Of a stretch of DNA of 64,000 nt, positions 34,181 through 44,156 are shown in pieces. The stretch is taken from positions 1 through 64,000 of the forward strand of contig JACEEZ010003584.1 of NCBI GenBank assembly GCA_016584305.1, in the 5' to 3' direction. Under the pieces are notes generated by a model. That model did not search any database, was not told where the DNA came from, and saw only the letters and a list, made by a program, of their open reading frames with translations. Origin of the DNA: Chionoecetes opilio (taxonomy: Eukaryota; Arthropoda; Malacostraca; Decapoda; Majidae). The first letter of the stretch is position 1; each line of letters opens with the position of its first letter. A program made the position numbers and the translations under genes.

Positions 34181-36863
34181 CCGTAGGGTGTCCCAAGATC
34201 ATAGAGGGAAAAAATGAAACATGTTTTTTTCACTTGCTCGTGTTTTACTTCTGTTCACACATGCAGAAGAAGAGGTCCTGTGAAATTAGATGAAATTCGG
34301 AGAATATTTAGGGGTCGCGACAAACTGAACAATTTTCTAATAACCTTCAAAAACAAAGAAAAACTCAAAACATCCCACATTTTTTGAAAGAAACTTATAA
34401 GGAAACCAAAACAGACAGTTTTCATTGTTTCCATTCAGAAAGCCTTCTTTTCCCGCCCCACAAGTTTCCGATGGTGGTGGACTAACTGGAGGAGATACTT
34501 CTCCTGTGCGGCCGACTTCGTGGACCCCAGGTAGCGCTGGACTAGGGCGATGCCGCGCTCCGCGGCATCGTTGACCACTCGGAGGCCAAGTGCCCGTTTC
34601 CGAGCGTCCTTGAATCGGTCGTACTCCTCCCACAATGCCGGGTCCTTTGCCAGGAAGCCCTTGTCCGCATCGAGTTTCTGAAAGAAGGACCGTGTCTTCG
34701 AAGTGACGAAGGACGAGAGGGAGGAAGACATCGTCATCTTTTTTCCCTCCAATTGCTTGAGTTCCTTCTTCGAGGCGGGCTTGTCCAATGCCTTGACCAT
34801 CTGCTTCTTCTCCTCCACATCAATCCTTGAGTCGAAGAAGGCCAGTCCAGCGTTTTCCTCGGAAACGTACCACAGGTGGCGTCGCAGGGTTTGTTCTGCT
34901 GCCTTGGCAACGGTTTGGTCAGGGTATGTCTTGAGGATCTCGAGGAAGAGCACGTCGTTCAACGGAGCTTTCACAGAGATCGGTGCCTCATGCCATTGCT
35001 TGCAGTACACCAGAGCAACGAAGAGGGCCACTCGTTGCACTCCGGCCTTCTCTCGACGAGTCAGCGACTGCTGGGATTTCAGCATCTGAAGCGTGAGGCA
35101 GTAGATGGCCTTGGCCATCCACCGGGCTTGATGGAGAGCTCCAGGACGGCGGAATGGTTTGGCTGGACCTTCACCACCGAGGAACAGGTAGGAGAGACGG
35201 AGAAGTTCTTCATAGTCCTCCCTGGGATGGTTCTTCGACATCAGAGCCTCCTTCAGGAAGGCCAATGCGTCGTCCTTCAGCTTGCTGGCAGTGTCATTGG
35301 TGGCGAAGAACTCTACGAGGTCCTCCGATGTTTCCACCGTCTCTCTCTGCGAGGAATCCACGAAGGACCATCGATCACAGAGTCGTTTGAAGATTCCAAT
35401 GTCAGGACCAGAGGAAGAGCCGAAGCTGGCTTCGAAGACATCCTTGAGGATCACCTCGTGGCCATGATGGCGGCAGGCCAACCAAAGCAAGCTTCGTCCG
35501 AGTTCTTGCTCAATCCGAATGCAAGCACCTTGCACCATGCCAGTGTTCGAAGCCGTGGTGTCGAAACAGGAGGCGATGATCTTGTCCCTGACGCCCGCTT
35601 CGTCCACCTCCTTCAAGACCACTGCAGCCACGTTTCTGCCAGTCGAATCCGAGCTTGCCGGGACCCCAAGAAGGAACTCGGCGTCATCTTCCCCTGTGAG
35701 GAGGACGGCGATGCGGTCCTCCGTATCGCCAGAGAGGGACGGGAGGAGTTTTCCGTCCCAATGCAGGACCAACCTCTCAGGTATTTCCTGGTTCCGCAGT
35801 TCCACGATCTTCTCGGCGGCGGCTTGCTCTCTCCCCGCAATTCGTGCTCGATGGACCGTGCTCTTCGAGACCGCCATACTCCCAATGTCTATTCCAAGAA
35901 CTTGAGCGGTAGCTGCGAACATTGACGTTGCTTGCCGCACCGACAACCTCTCTCGATCCCAAGTTGAAATGAGGTTAAGATCCTTCACGGAGATCGATGG
36001 CGACTGTTTGAGTTTTTTCCTCTGGCTTCGGGATCCACGAGCCAGTGATGACGTCGTCGACACAGGACTGCTGTTGCTGCTACTGCTTTGGCTTGGGATT
36101 TCCGCCCTTTCAGTCAGCCTGGCAATGTCGCTGTCTTCACATTCCCGGAGCCGCTTGAGTTGAGTTCCGCGCTCGACCTGCTTCTCCACCTTCTTCGCTG
36201 TCACGAGGTCAATTCCAGCCATGGATGATTCCCCTCTGTCTTCTCTCTGACTCCGTAGGAACTCCTTGTCCTCGTCCTTCGCGTCTGCCCGTTGGAGAGA
36301 GGAGGAGTGTCCGAGGTCGAAGATTTCTTGGAGGTCTCCTTTGAAAATCTCATCCATACGATGTTTCGGCCTGTCTTTGTTCTTGTTCTTCTTGAGGTCA
36401 TTGTACGCCTTTACCAGCTTTGACAGCTTCGTGCCGGCGTGTATTACTGTAGTTGTCGGAATCCCGGCGCGCGACCAGAAGGGGAGAACCTCCTCCACCA
36501 CCGCCTTCCTGCTCCCGCTCGCCGTCTTCCCCATCTCCCGGTGGTGGTGGTAGTAGCGGAGGAGGACCTGCTCCTTCGATGGTAGTCGGGCTCCGGTGAT
36601 TTCATCGATTGGAGCCTTGTCGATCAGCCAAAGATTACTAGCGGCTCTTGTTGCCATGTTAATAACCTGAGGGAGAAAAAAAAGTGGAAATTTAGAAAAA
36701 TCCTGAAATTCGAGTCACGTCACCTAAATGTTCACTTTGTCGAGACCCCTAAATATTACTCAATTCGCCCAAAATTTCAACGCAATACTGTTTTACTATG
36801 AGAGAACCGGAATAACACACGAGCGTGCAACATTTCAAAACTTTTGCATTTTGGGACACCCTA
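34181..36863 (-). mobile_element. hAT-like autonomous DNA transposon, copy A
   Basis: It is inserted in the MULE gene. The flanking direct repeats ctccaag are at 34174-34180 and 36864-36870. The inverted ends share tagggtgtcccaa (from 34184, and complemented at 36851-36863); tagggtg fits the hAT end pattern YARNG. The left end has three extra bases (ccg), so the exact edge and TSD length (7 or 8) are uncertain. One intact transposase gene lies on the minus strand. Copies B (40012-42699) and C (51398-55341) are disrupted. Confidence 0.75.
34435..36657 (-). CDS. hAT-like DDE transposase, intact 740 residues
   Basis: An uninterrupted frame from ATG at 36657 to TGA at 34435. Recognisable points: a basic/Lys-rich N-terminal third with a Lys/Arg cluster (RKKLK, about 213-217); HWDGK with candidate catalytic D301; CFDTTASNTG with D366; LACRHHGHE (C395, H397, H398), the C/DxxH position; HQARWM (R512-W513), like the RW motif of hAT proteins; and NDAAERGIALVQ with candidate E700. 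It would cut and paste its own element in the nucleus. No BED or THAP finger is visible, which is unusual for hAT. I know similar proteins only as uncharacterised arthropod proteins; the superfamily call is inference from motif order, ends and TSD. The ATG at 36657 is chosen because it opens the frame just inside the right end. Confidence 0.8.
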   Translation of the reverse strand: MATRAASNLWLIDKAPIDEITGARLPSKEQVLLRYYHHHREMGKTASGSRKAVVEEVLPFWSRAGIPTTTVIHAGTKLSKLVKAYNDLKKNKNKDRPKHRMDEIFKGDLQEIFDLGHSSSLQRADAKDEDKEFLRSQREDRGESSMAGIDLVTAKKVEKQVERGTQLKRLRECEDSDIARLTERAEIPSQSSSSNSSPVSTTSSLARGSRSQRKKLKQSPSISVKDLNLISTWDRERLSVRQATSMFAATAQVLGIDIGSMAVSKSTVHRARIAGREQAAAEKIVELRNQEIPERLVLHWDGKLLPSLSGDTEDRIAVLLTGEDDAEFLLGVPASSDSTGRNVAAVVLKEVDEAGVRDKIIASCFDTTASNTGMVQGACIRIEQELGRSLLWLACRHHGHEVILKDVFEASFGSSSGPDIGIFKRLCDRWSFVDSSQRETVETSEDLVEFFATNDTASKLKDDALAFLKEALMSKNHPREDYEELLRLSYLFLGGEGPAKPFRRPGALHQARWMAKAIYCLTLQMLKSQQSLTRREKAGVQRVALFVALVYCKQWHEAPISVKAPLNDVLFLEILKTYPDQTVAKAAEQTLRRHLWYVSEENAGLAFFDSRIDVEEKKQMVKALDKPASKKELKQLEGKKMTMSSSLSSFVTSKTRSFFQKLDADKGFLAKDPALWEEYDRFKDARKRALGLRVVNDAAERGIALVQRYLGSTKSAAQEKYLLQLVHHHRKLVGREKKAF

Positions 36864-36870
36864 CTCCAAG

Positions 36871-37113
36871 GTCATGGTGCGTGTTTGCCAGAAGCATACG
36901 CACCAACAATGATGCAGAAGGCTGGCACCACTGCATCAATTCGAAGGCGCGGAAAGGGCAACTGAGCTTTTACCTCCTCATAAAGCTCCTTCATGACGAG
37001 GCCAGACTTGTCCCCCTCCAGGTGTGTCTGCTCTCAGATGGCAAGGTATTACACAAACAAGGAGCAAAATACGCTAAACATCACGGACAATTAATTAGCC
37101 TCTGGGAGCTGTA
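36871..37113 (+). pseudogene. MULE transposase, 3' part (copy A)
   Basis: The frame resumes after the hAT-like element as WCVFARSIRTNNDAEGWHH; the Glu of DAEGWH (36917-36919) is the third acidic residue expected in MULE transposases. It ends ISLWEL-stop at 37113. With one copy of ctccaag counted, the frame runs directly from WPP on the left side into this part. Confidence 0.75.
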
Positions 37114-37632
37114 AAATGCCGGTGACAGATCGGCAAACAATTTACTACGAGCTGTGTCATCACATCGCCGTGTATGTTCGTTAGTGATGTTTTTTTTTGT
37201 TTTTTGTTTTTATTTTAGCTTCAGAATTACATGTTTTATTTGGTTTAATTTTAGTTCCATGTATAGTTTGTTTAAGTTTTTTTATTGTTTTTTTTATAGG
37301 CTTTATTTAGAGTATCCTTTTTTAACTTATTGACATGCATGAAATAAATATATGTTTCATAAGTTTTAGCACATGTTTTCTATCAGTACAAAAATTACTG
37401 CGTATGAAAATAATAAATATATTTCATGTCTTAGCAAGTGATTCCGGGCCGATTTGGTACACACAATTGGCCGATTTAGTCATGGGCCGAGTTGGCCTGC
37501 AACCATCTATGGTAGGGAAATTTTTACACTAGGACCATAATCCATTTGCAGGTCAAAAGTCAAACTATGGGTAACATTTGGTAGTGGGCTTTCATCGATT
37601 TTGAGGCCGAAACTTAGTTCGGTGTATTACTC
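37114..37632. other. 3' flank of the MULE, non-coding
   Basis: T-rich runs followed by gattccgggccgatttggtac repeats and aaatttttacactaggacc (about 37519-37537). That last motif also forms the ends of the foldback at 47942-48440, so it may be a terminal sequence of the MULE family. Confidence 0.45.
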
Positions 37633-37634
37633 TA

Positions 37635-38109
37635 CCGTAGATAACACTTAAGTCGCCAGGACAACTTTTTTTTTCGATGTACAGACATCTGGTGGCGTTA
37701 GTACTTACATTTCTACATCCATGATTTCAGGAAAGTTAGGGGCTATCTGGAGAGTCTGTGTCATTTTTGTGTCTTCATCTGTGTCATAGTATGGCTATAA
37801 ATGAACAAATTACAAAATATCACCAGAGTGGGACCAACAATAAGGTCGCCAATTAGTATTTATGTTCTGAGTGTCCTTCCGCCGTTGTCGTCACGCGAAA
37901 AAAAACCAAGTAGGGAAATTTGAAACCGTATATATACTTGCAGATGCAAATCATAAAACAACGCTGAAACAGGGTAGATTATACAGTCATGATATAAACT
38001 ACTGTGTATCGTCTTCAGTGGCACATATAAATCAGTAATGATGCTATAATTTGTAATGTTTGGCGGCTGGCGACATTAGTGCAGCTGGCGACTAAAGTGT
38101 TATCTACGG
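37635..38109. mobile_element. Non-autonomous TA-flanked TIR element (copy A)
   Basis: The ends are CCGTAGATAACACTTaAGTCGCCAG and its complement, each bordered by TA (37633-37634 and 38110-38111). It is 475 bp, non-coding, and contains the acatttctacatccatgatttcagg block seen in the composite units. TA target duplication suggests the Tc1/mariner group, which is inference only. Confidence 0.75.
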
Positions 38110-38511
38110 TAGTGTTTGCCCATACTCCCCCCTCTCCCTCAAAACAAGCTTGGGGACCTGGAGGAATGTGGAATATTTGGCTGGGGTATAAAATATGCGT
38201 CACAACCATACGAAAAATAATAACCACATAGTTTTTGAGTTAGGGGTGTTGTAAAAATTTCCTAGATCTAGGGAAAATAGATAGAATTTTCTAAGTCCAA
38301 AGACGTGTGAACTAAATACATTGAATGTATTTAAATACTAAATACTAAATACATGGGAGAAATGTATTTAAATACTAAATACTAAATACATTTTACGAAT
38401 GTATTTAAATACTAAATACTAAATACATCAATTGTATTTCAATACATTTGTAAATACATTTTAAATACACAAATTTTAACATGTCCGAAAAAAATGAATT
38501 TCCTTAGGATT

Positions 38512-39336
38512 TAACAATAGAACATAAGAGAATAAGGAAGCTACAAGAGGCGCGATAAGAGAATAAGGAAGCTACAAGAGGCTGTGAGACCTACACGTGG
38601 TAGTTCCTGTTACCTAACACTACCTACATCCACCTTTCATCCCCATCCATGAACCTATCCAGCTCCTCTTTAAAGCTCCCTAATGACTCCGCACTAACTA
38701 CCTGTCTACTGAGACCATTCCAGTCATTCACCACCCTATTTGTGAACCAGTTTTTCCCTATTTCTTTTTTAAATTACGCTTTTCCAGCTTGAATCCGTTA
38801 CTTCTTGTTCTACCCTGGTTAATAGCCGTAAGAACTTTTCCTACCTCTCCTTTATTAAATCCCTTTATCCACTTAAAAACTTCTATCAGATCGCTCATTA
38901 CTCTGCGTCTCTCGAGTGAGTGTAACTTTAATAACTTCAATCTCTTCTCATAACTAAAGTTACGCATCCCTTGAATCATTTTGGTCATCCTTCTCTGCAC
39001 TGATTCTAACAAGGCTATATCCATCCTGTAATATGGAGACCAAAACTGAACTGCATAGTCTAGGTGAGGCCTGACTAAAGCCAGATAAAGCTTTAGAATA
39101 ACTTCCACACTTCTACTTTTAACACTTCTGGTAATTAATCCTAACACTATTAGCTCTATTTCTAGCCTCAATACATTGTTTCCTAGGTCGGAGGTCTGGG
39201 CTCACCCTTACTCCAAGATCTTTTTCACCTTCTGATCTTTTCAGCGATGCATTGCGAATGGTGTATCTATTACCAGGGTTTTTCTACCAATATTCATAGA
39301 AAAAACCCTGGTAATAGACACACCATACGCAATGTA
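38512..39336 (-). pseudogene. CR1/L2-style LINE C-terminal fragment (copy A)
   Basis: On the minus strand the frame 39171-38758 encodes LVRPHLDYAVQFWSPYY, SVQRRMTKMIQGM, SYEKRLKLLKLHSLERRR and LIEVFKWIKG. These are the standard C-terminal end of reverse transcriptases of CR1/L2/Jockey-like LINEs. The fragment is 5' truncated. An inverted repeat (39246-39335) sits at its 5' side, and the 3' end (38512) carries the ctcttatgttctattg tail sequence. Confidence 0.75.
39246..39335. repeat. Near-perfect 90-bp hairpin (copy A)
   Basis: The left arm gatgcattgcgaatggtgt..ctattaccagggttttt pairs with aaaaaccctggtaatag.. and onward to cgcaatgtat around a short loop (ctaccaatattcatag). It lies at the junction of the LINE fragment and the MITE. 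It recurs at 45061-45150. Confidence 0.85.
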
Positions 39337-39546
39337 TCCTTAGATTTTGCAATGATTTCCTTAAATTTTGGGTTTCCTTAGAAATTTCCTTCTCAGGCCT
39401 AAATTTCCTTGAAATCAGGACATTTCCTTGCAAGTGGCAACCCTGGTTCACTGTAACATCAGGTTGCCAGATGTGGGCGGGTTATGGCCAAACTTAATGA
39501 TAAAAAAGTATAAATTTAAGTATTAACTGTATTAAAATCAAAAGTA

Positions 39547-39547
39547 N
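39547..39547. other. Ambiguous base (N) at the junction of two duplicated blocks
   Basis: A single n followed by a poly-T run, exactly between the end of block A (inside the MITE) and the start of block B (inside the MULE). Confidence 0.95.
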
Positions 39548-39564
39548 TTTTTTTTTTTTAAAGG

Positions 39565-40011
39565 TTAACAGATGAGGTAATATGAAACAAGTACCAGTGC
39601 TGTTTGCTCTGATGTCTGGAAAAAGACGCAGAGACTATAAGAAGTATTATCAAGATTAAAGAACTTCTAGGTGAGGAACTGAGAGTGGAGGAAATTACGA
39701 ATTGATTTTGAGGAAAGTGTCTGGCGTGCAATTTCCCGACATCCTGCCTAATGTTTTTATTCGAGGATGTAGTTTTCATTGGGGCAAGCAGTATGGGGGA
39801 AAATTCAAGAGCTGGGCCTGCAAGCGTCGTATACAAATAATGCTGGGATCCATAAATACCTGAAAAAAGTCCTTTCACTACCATATGTGCCAGCAGAACA
39901 TATAGAAGAACTGTTTGTAAGGTTTTACAGAAAAGCAAATGGCTGTCAATCACTTAAATCTTCTGGATTACATCAGAAACACATGGATTTATTCCAATAT
40001 TGGCCTCCAAG
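39565..40011 (+). pseudogene. MULE transposase, 5' part (copy B)
   Basis: Near-identical to 33740-34180 with additional small indels that break the frame (for example agaagtattatcaagatt for agaaagtattatcaaagatt). It ends at the same hAT-like insertion point. Confidence 0.75.
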
Positions 40012-42699
40012 CCGTAGGGTGTCCCAAGATCATAGAGGGAAAAATGAAACCTGTTTTTTTCACTTGCTCGTGTTTTCCCTTCTTTTCACACATGCAGAAG
40101 AAGAGGTCCTGTGAAATTAGATGAAATTCGGAGAATATTTAGGGGTCGCGACAAACTGAACAATTTTCTAATAACCTTCAAAAACAAAGAAAAACTCAAA
40201 ACATCCCACATTTTTTGAAAGAAACTTATAAGGAAACCAAAACAGACAGTTTTCATTGTTTCCATTCAGAAAGCCTTCTTTTCCCGCCCCACAATTTTTC
40301 GTGGTGGGGGAAACTAACTGGAGGAGATACTTCTCCTGTGGGGGCCGACTTCGTGGACCCAGGTAGCGCTGGACTAGGGCGATGCCGCGCTCCGCGGCAT
40401 CGTTGACCACTCGGAGGCCAAGTGCCCGTTTCCGAGCGTCCTTGAATCGGTCGTACTCCTCCCACAATGCCGGGTCCTTTGCCAGGAAGCCCTTGTCCGC
40501 ATCGAGTTTCTGAAGAAGGACCGTGTCTTCGAAGTGACGAAGGACGAGAGGGAGGAGACATCGTCATTTTTTTTTCCCCCCATTGTTTTGAGTTCCTTCT
40601 TCGAGGCGGGCTTGTCCAATGCCTTGACCATCTGCTTCTTCTCCTCCACTCAATCCTTGAGTCGAAGAAGGCCCAGTCCAGCTTTTTCCTCGGAAACGTA
40701 CCACAGGTGGCGTCGCAGGGTTTGTTCTGCTGCCTTGGCAACGGTTTGGTCAGGGTATGTCTTGAGGATCTCGAGGAAGAGCACGTCGTTCAACGGAGCT
40801 TTCACAGAGATCGGTGCCTCATGCCATTGCTTGCAGTACACCAGAGCAACGAAGAGGGCCACTCGTTGCACTCCGGCCTTCTCTCGACGAGTCAGCGACT
40901 GCTGGGATTTCAGCATCTGAAGCGTGAGGCAGTAGATGGCCTTGGCCATCCCCCGGGCTTGATGGAGAGCTCCAGGACGGCGGAATGGTTTTGGTGGACC
41001 TTCACCACCGAGGAACAGGTAGGAGAGACGGAGAAAGTTCTTCATAGCCCTCCCTGGATGGTTCTTCGACATCAGAGCCTCCTTCAGGAAGGCCAATGCG
41101 TCGTCCTTCCCAGCTTGCTGGCAGTGTCATTGGGGGGCGAAGAACTCTACGAGGTCCTCCGATGTTTCCACCGTCTCTCTCTGCGAGGAATCCACGAAGG
41201 ACCATCGATCACAGAGTCGTTTGAAGATTCCAATGTCAGGACCAGAGGAAGAGCCGAAGCGGGCTTCGAAGAAAATCCTTGAGGATCACCTCGTGGCCAT
41301 GATGGCGGCAGGCCAACCAAAGCAAGCTTCGTCCGAGTTCTTGCTCAATCCGAATGCAAGCACCTTGCACCATGCCAGTGTTCGAAAGCCGTGGTGTCGA
41401 AACAGGAGGCGATGATCTTGTCCCTGAGGGGCCCGCTTCGTCCACCTCCTTAAAGACCACTGCAGCCACGTTTCTGCCAGTCGAATCCGAGCTTGCCGGG
41501 CCCCCAAGAAGGAACTCGGCGTCATCTTCCCCTGTGAGGAGGACGGCGATGCGGTCCTCCGTATCGCCAGAGAGGGACGGGAGGAGTTTTTCCCTCCCAA
41601 TGCAGGACCAACCTCTCGGTATTTCCTGGTTCCGCAGTTCCACGATCTTCTCGGCCGGGGGCTTGCTCTCTCCCCGCAATTTGTGCTCGATGGACCGTGC
41701 TCTTCGAGACCGCCATACTCCCAATGTCTATTCCAAGAACTTGAGCGGTAGCTGCGAACCCTTGACGTTGCTTTGCCGCACCGACAACTTTTCTCGATCC
41801 CAAGTTGAAATGAGGTTAAGATCCTTCACGGAGACGATGGCGACTGTTTGAGTTTTTTCCTCTGGCTTCGGGGTCCACGAGCCAGTGATGACGTCGTCGA
41901 CACAGGACTGCTGTTGCTGCTACTGCTTTGGCTTTGGGGTTTCCGCCCTTTCAGTCAGCCTGGCAATGTCGCTGTCTTCACATTCCCGGAGCCGCTTGAG
42001 TTGAGTTCCGCGCTCGACCTCTTCTCCACCTTCTTCGCTGTCACGAGGTCAATTCCAGCCATGGATGATTCCCCTCTGTCTTCTCTCTGACTCCGAGGAA
42101 CTCCTTGTCCTCGTCCTTCGCGTCTGCCCGTTGGAGAAGGAGGAGTGTCCGAGGTCGAAGATTTCTTGGAGGTCTCCTTTGAAAATCTCATCCATACGAT
42201 GTTTTGGCCTGTCTTTGTTCTTGTTCTTCTTGAGGTCCCTTGTACGCCTTTACCAGCTTTGACAGCTTCGTGCCGGCGTGTATTACTGTAGTTTTTCAAG
42301 AATCCCGGCGCGCGACCAGAAGGGGAGAACCTCCTCCACCACCGCCTTCCTGCTCCCGCTCGCCGTCTTCCCCATCTCCCGGTGGTGGTGGTAGTAGCGG
42401 AGGAGGACCTGCTCCTTCGATGGTAGTCGGGGTCCGGTGATTTCATTCGATTGGAGCCTTGTCGATCAGCCAAAGATTACTAGCGGCTCTTGTTGCCATG
42501 TTAATAACCTGAGGGAGAAAAAAAAGTGGAAATTTAGAAAAATCCTGAAATTCAGTCACGTCCCTAAATGTTCACTTTGTCGAGACCCCTAATATTACTC
42601 AATTCGCCCAAAATTTCAACGCAATACTGTTTACTATGAGAGAACCGGAATAACACGAGCGTGCAACATTTCAAAACTTTTGCATTTTGGGACACCCTA
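40012..42699 (-). mobile_element. hAT-like transposon, copy B (disrupted)
   Basis: Same ends (tagggtgtcccaa) and the same ctccaag duplications (40005-40011, 42700-42706) as copy A. The transposase frame is broken by many 1-3 base indels, often in G, C or T runs. No uninterrupted transposase is present. Confidence 0.8.
40266..42498 (-). pseudogene. hAT-like transposase pseudogene (copy B)
   Basis: All motifs of copy A can be found, but in shifting frames: the CRHHGHE segment, the HQAR..MAKAIYCLTLQML segment (frame 41096-40650) and the NDAAERGI segment. The ATG context (gttgccatgttaat) is retained near 42498. The nature of the changes suggests sequence error as much as true decay. Confidence 0.7.
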
Positions 42700-42706
42700 C
42701 TCCAAG

Positions 42707-42951
42707 GTCATGGTGCGTGTTTGCCAGAAGCATCCGCCCCCACAATGATGCAGAAGGCTGGCACCCACCGCATCAATTCGAAGGCGCGGGAAAGGGCAAC
42801 TGAGCTTTTTCCTCCTCATAAAGCTCCTTCATGACGAGGGCCCGACTTGTCCCCCTCCAGGGGTGTCTGCTCTCAGATGGCAAGGTATTACACAAACAAG
42901 GAGCAAAATACGCTAAACATTCACGGGACAATTAATTAGCCTCTGGGAGCT
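42707..42951 (+). pseudogene. MULE transposase, 3' part (copy B)
   Basis: Matches 36871-37113 with extra bases that break the frame (for example catccgcccccacaatgatgc). Confidence 0.7.
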
Positions 42952-43480
42952 GTAAAATGCGGTGACAGATCGGGGAAACAATTTACTACGAGCTGTGTCA
43001 AATCACATCGCCGTGTATGTTCGTTAGTGATGTTTTTTTTTGTTTTTTGTTTTTATTTTAGCTTCAGAATTACATGTTTTATTTGGTTTAATTTTAGTTC
43101 CATGTATAGTTTGTTTAAGTTTTTTTATTGTTTTTTTTATAGGCTTTATTTAGAGTATCCTTTTTTAACTTATTGACATGCATGAAATAAATATATGTTT
43201 CATAAGTTTTAGCACATGTTTTCTATCAGTACAAAAATTACTGCGTATGAAAATAATAAATATATTTCATGTCTTAGCAAGTGATTCCGGGCCGATTTGG
43301 TACACACAATTGGCCGATTTAGTCATGGGCCGAGTTGGCCTGCAACCATCTATGGTAGGGTAAATTTTTACACTAGGACCATAATCCATTTGCAGGTCAA
43401 AAGTCAAAACTATGGGTAACATTTCAGTAGTGGGCTTTCATCGATTTTGAGGCCGAAACTTAGTTCGGTGTATTACTCTA

Positions 43481-43956
43481 CCGTAGATAACACTTAAGTC
43501 GCCAGGACAACTTTTTTTTTCGATGTACAGACATCTGGTGGCGTTAGTACTTACATTTCTACATCCATGATTTCAGGAAAGTTAGGGGCTATCTGGAGAG
43601 TCTGTGTCATTTTGTGTCTTCATCTGTGTCATAGTATGGCTATAAATGAACAAATTACAAAAATATCACCAGAGTGGCGACCAACAATAAGGTCGCCAAT
43701 TAGTATTTATGTTCTGAGTGTCCTTCCGCCGTTGTCGTCACGCGAAAAAAAAACAAGTAGGGAAATTTGAAACCGTATATATACTTGCAGATGCAAATCA
43801 TAAAACAACGCTGAAACAGGGTAGATTATACAGTCATGATATAAACTACTGTGTATCGTCTTCAGTGGCACATATAAATCAGTAATGATGCTATAATTTG
43901 TAATGTTTGGCGGCTGGCGACATTAGTGCAGCTGGCGACTAAAGTGTTATCTACGG
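43481..43956. mobile_element. Non-autonomous TA-flanked TIR element (copy B)
   Basis: Near-identical to 37635-38109, including TIRs and TA borders (43479-43480, 43957-43958). Confidence 0.75.
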
Positions 43957-44156
43957 TAGTGTTTGCCCATACTCCCCCCTCTCCCTCAAAACAAGCTTGG
44001 GACCTGGAGGAATGTGGAATATTTGGCTGGGGTATAAAATATGCGTCACAACCATACGAAAAATAATAACCACATAGTTTTTGAGTTAGGGGTGTTGTAA
44101 AAATTTCCTAGATCTAGGGAAAATAGATAGAATTTCCTAAGTCCAAAGACGTGTGA

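Larger units (their letters stand above)
38311..39545. mobile_element. TTTAAATAC MITE, copy A, split by LINE fragment and cut at an N
   Basis: The left half is at 38311-38511 and the right half at about 39337-39545. They are joined across a LINE fragment at ttaggattt / tccttagatt, as shown by the uninterrupted copy at 18108-18648. The right end is missing: sequence stops at an N (39547). Confidence 0.7.

Noticed and set aside
34876..35925. 349-residue plus-strand frame opposite the hAT-like transposase
   Set aside because: It is the antisense shadow of the transposase gene; the minus-strand frame has the catalytic motifs and a complete start-to-stop length.
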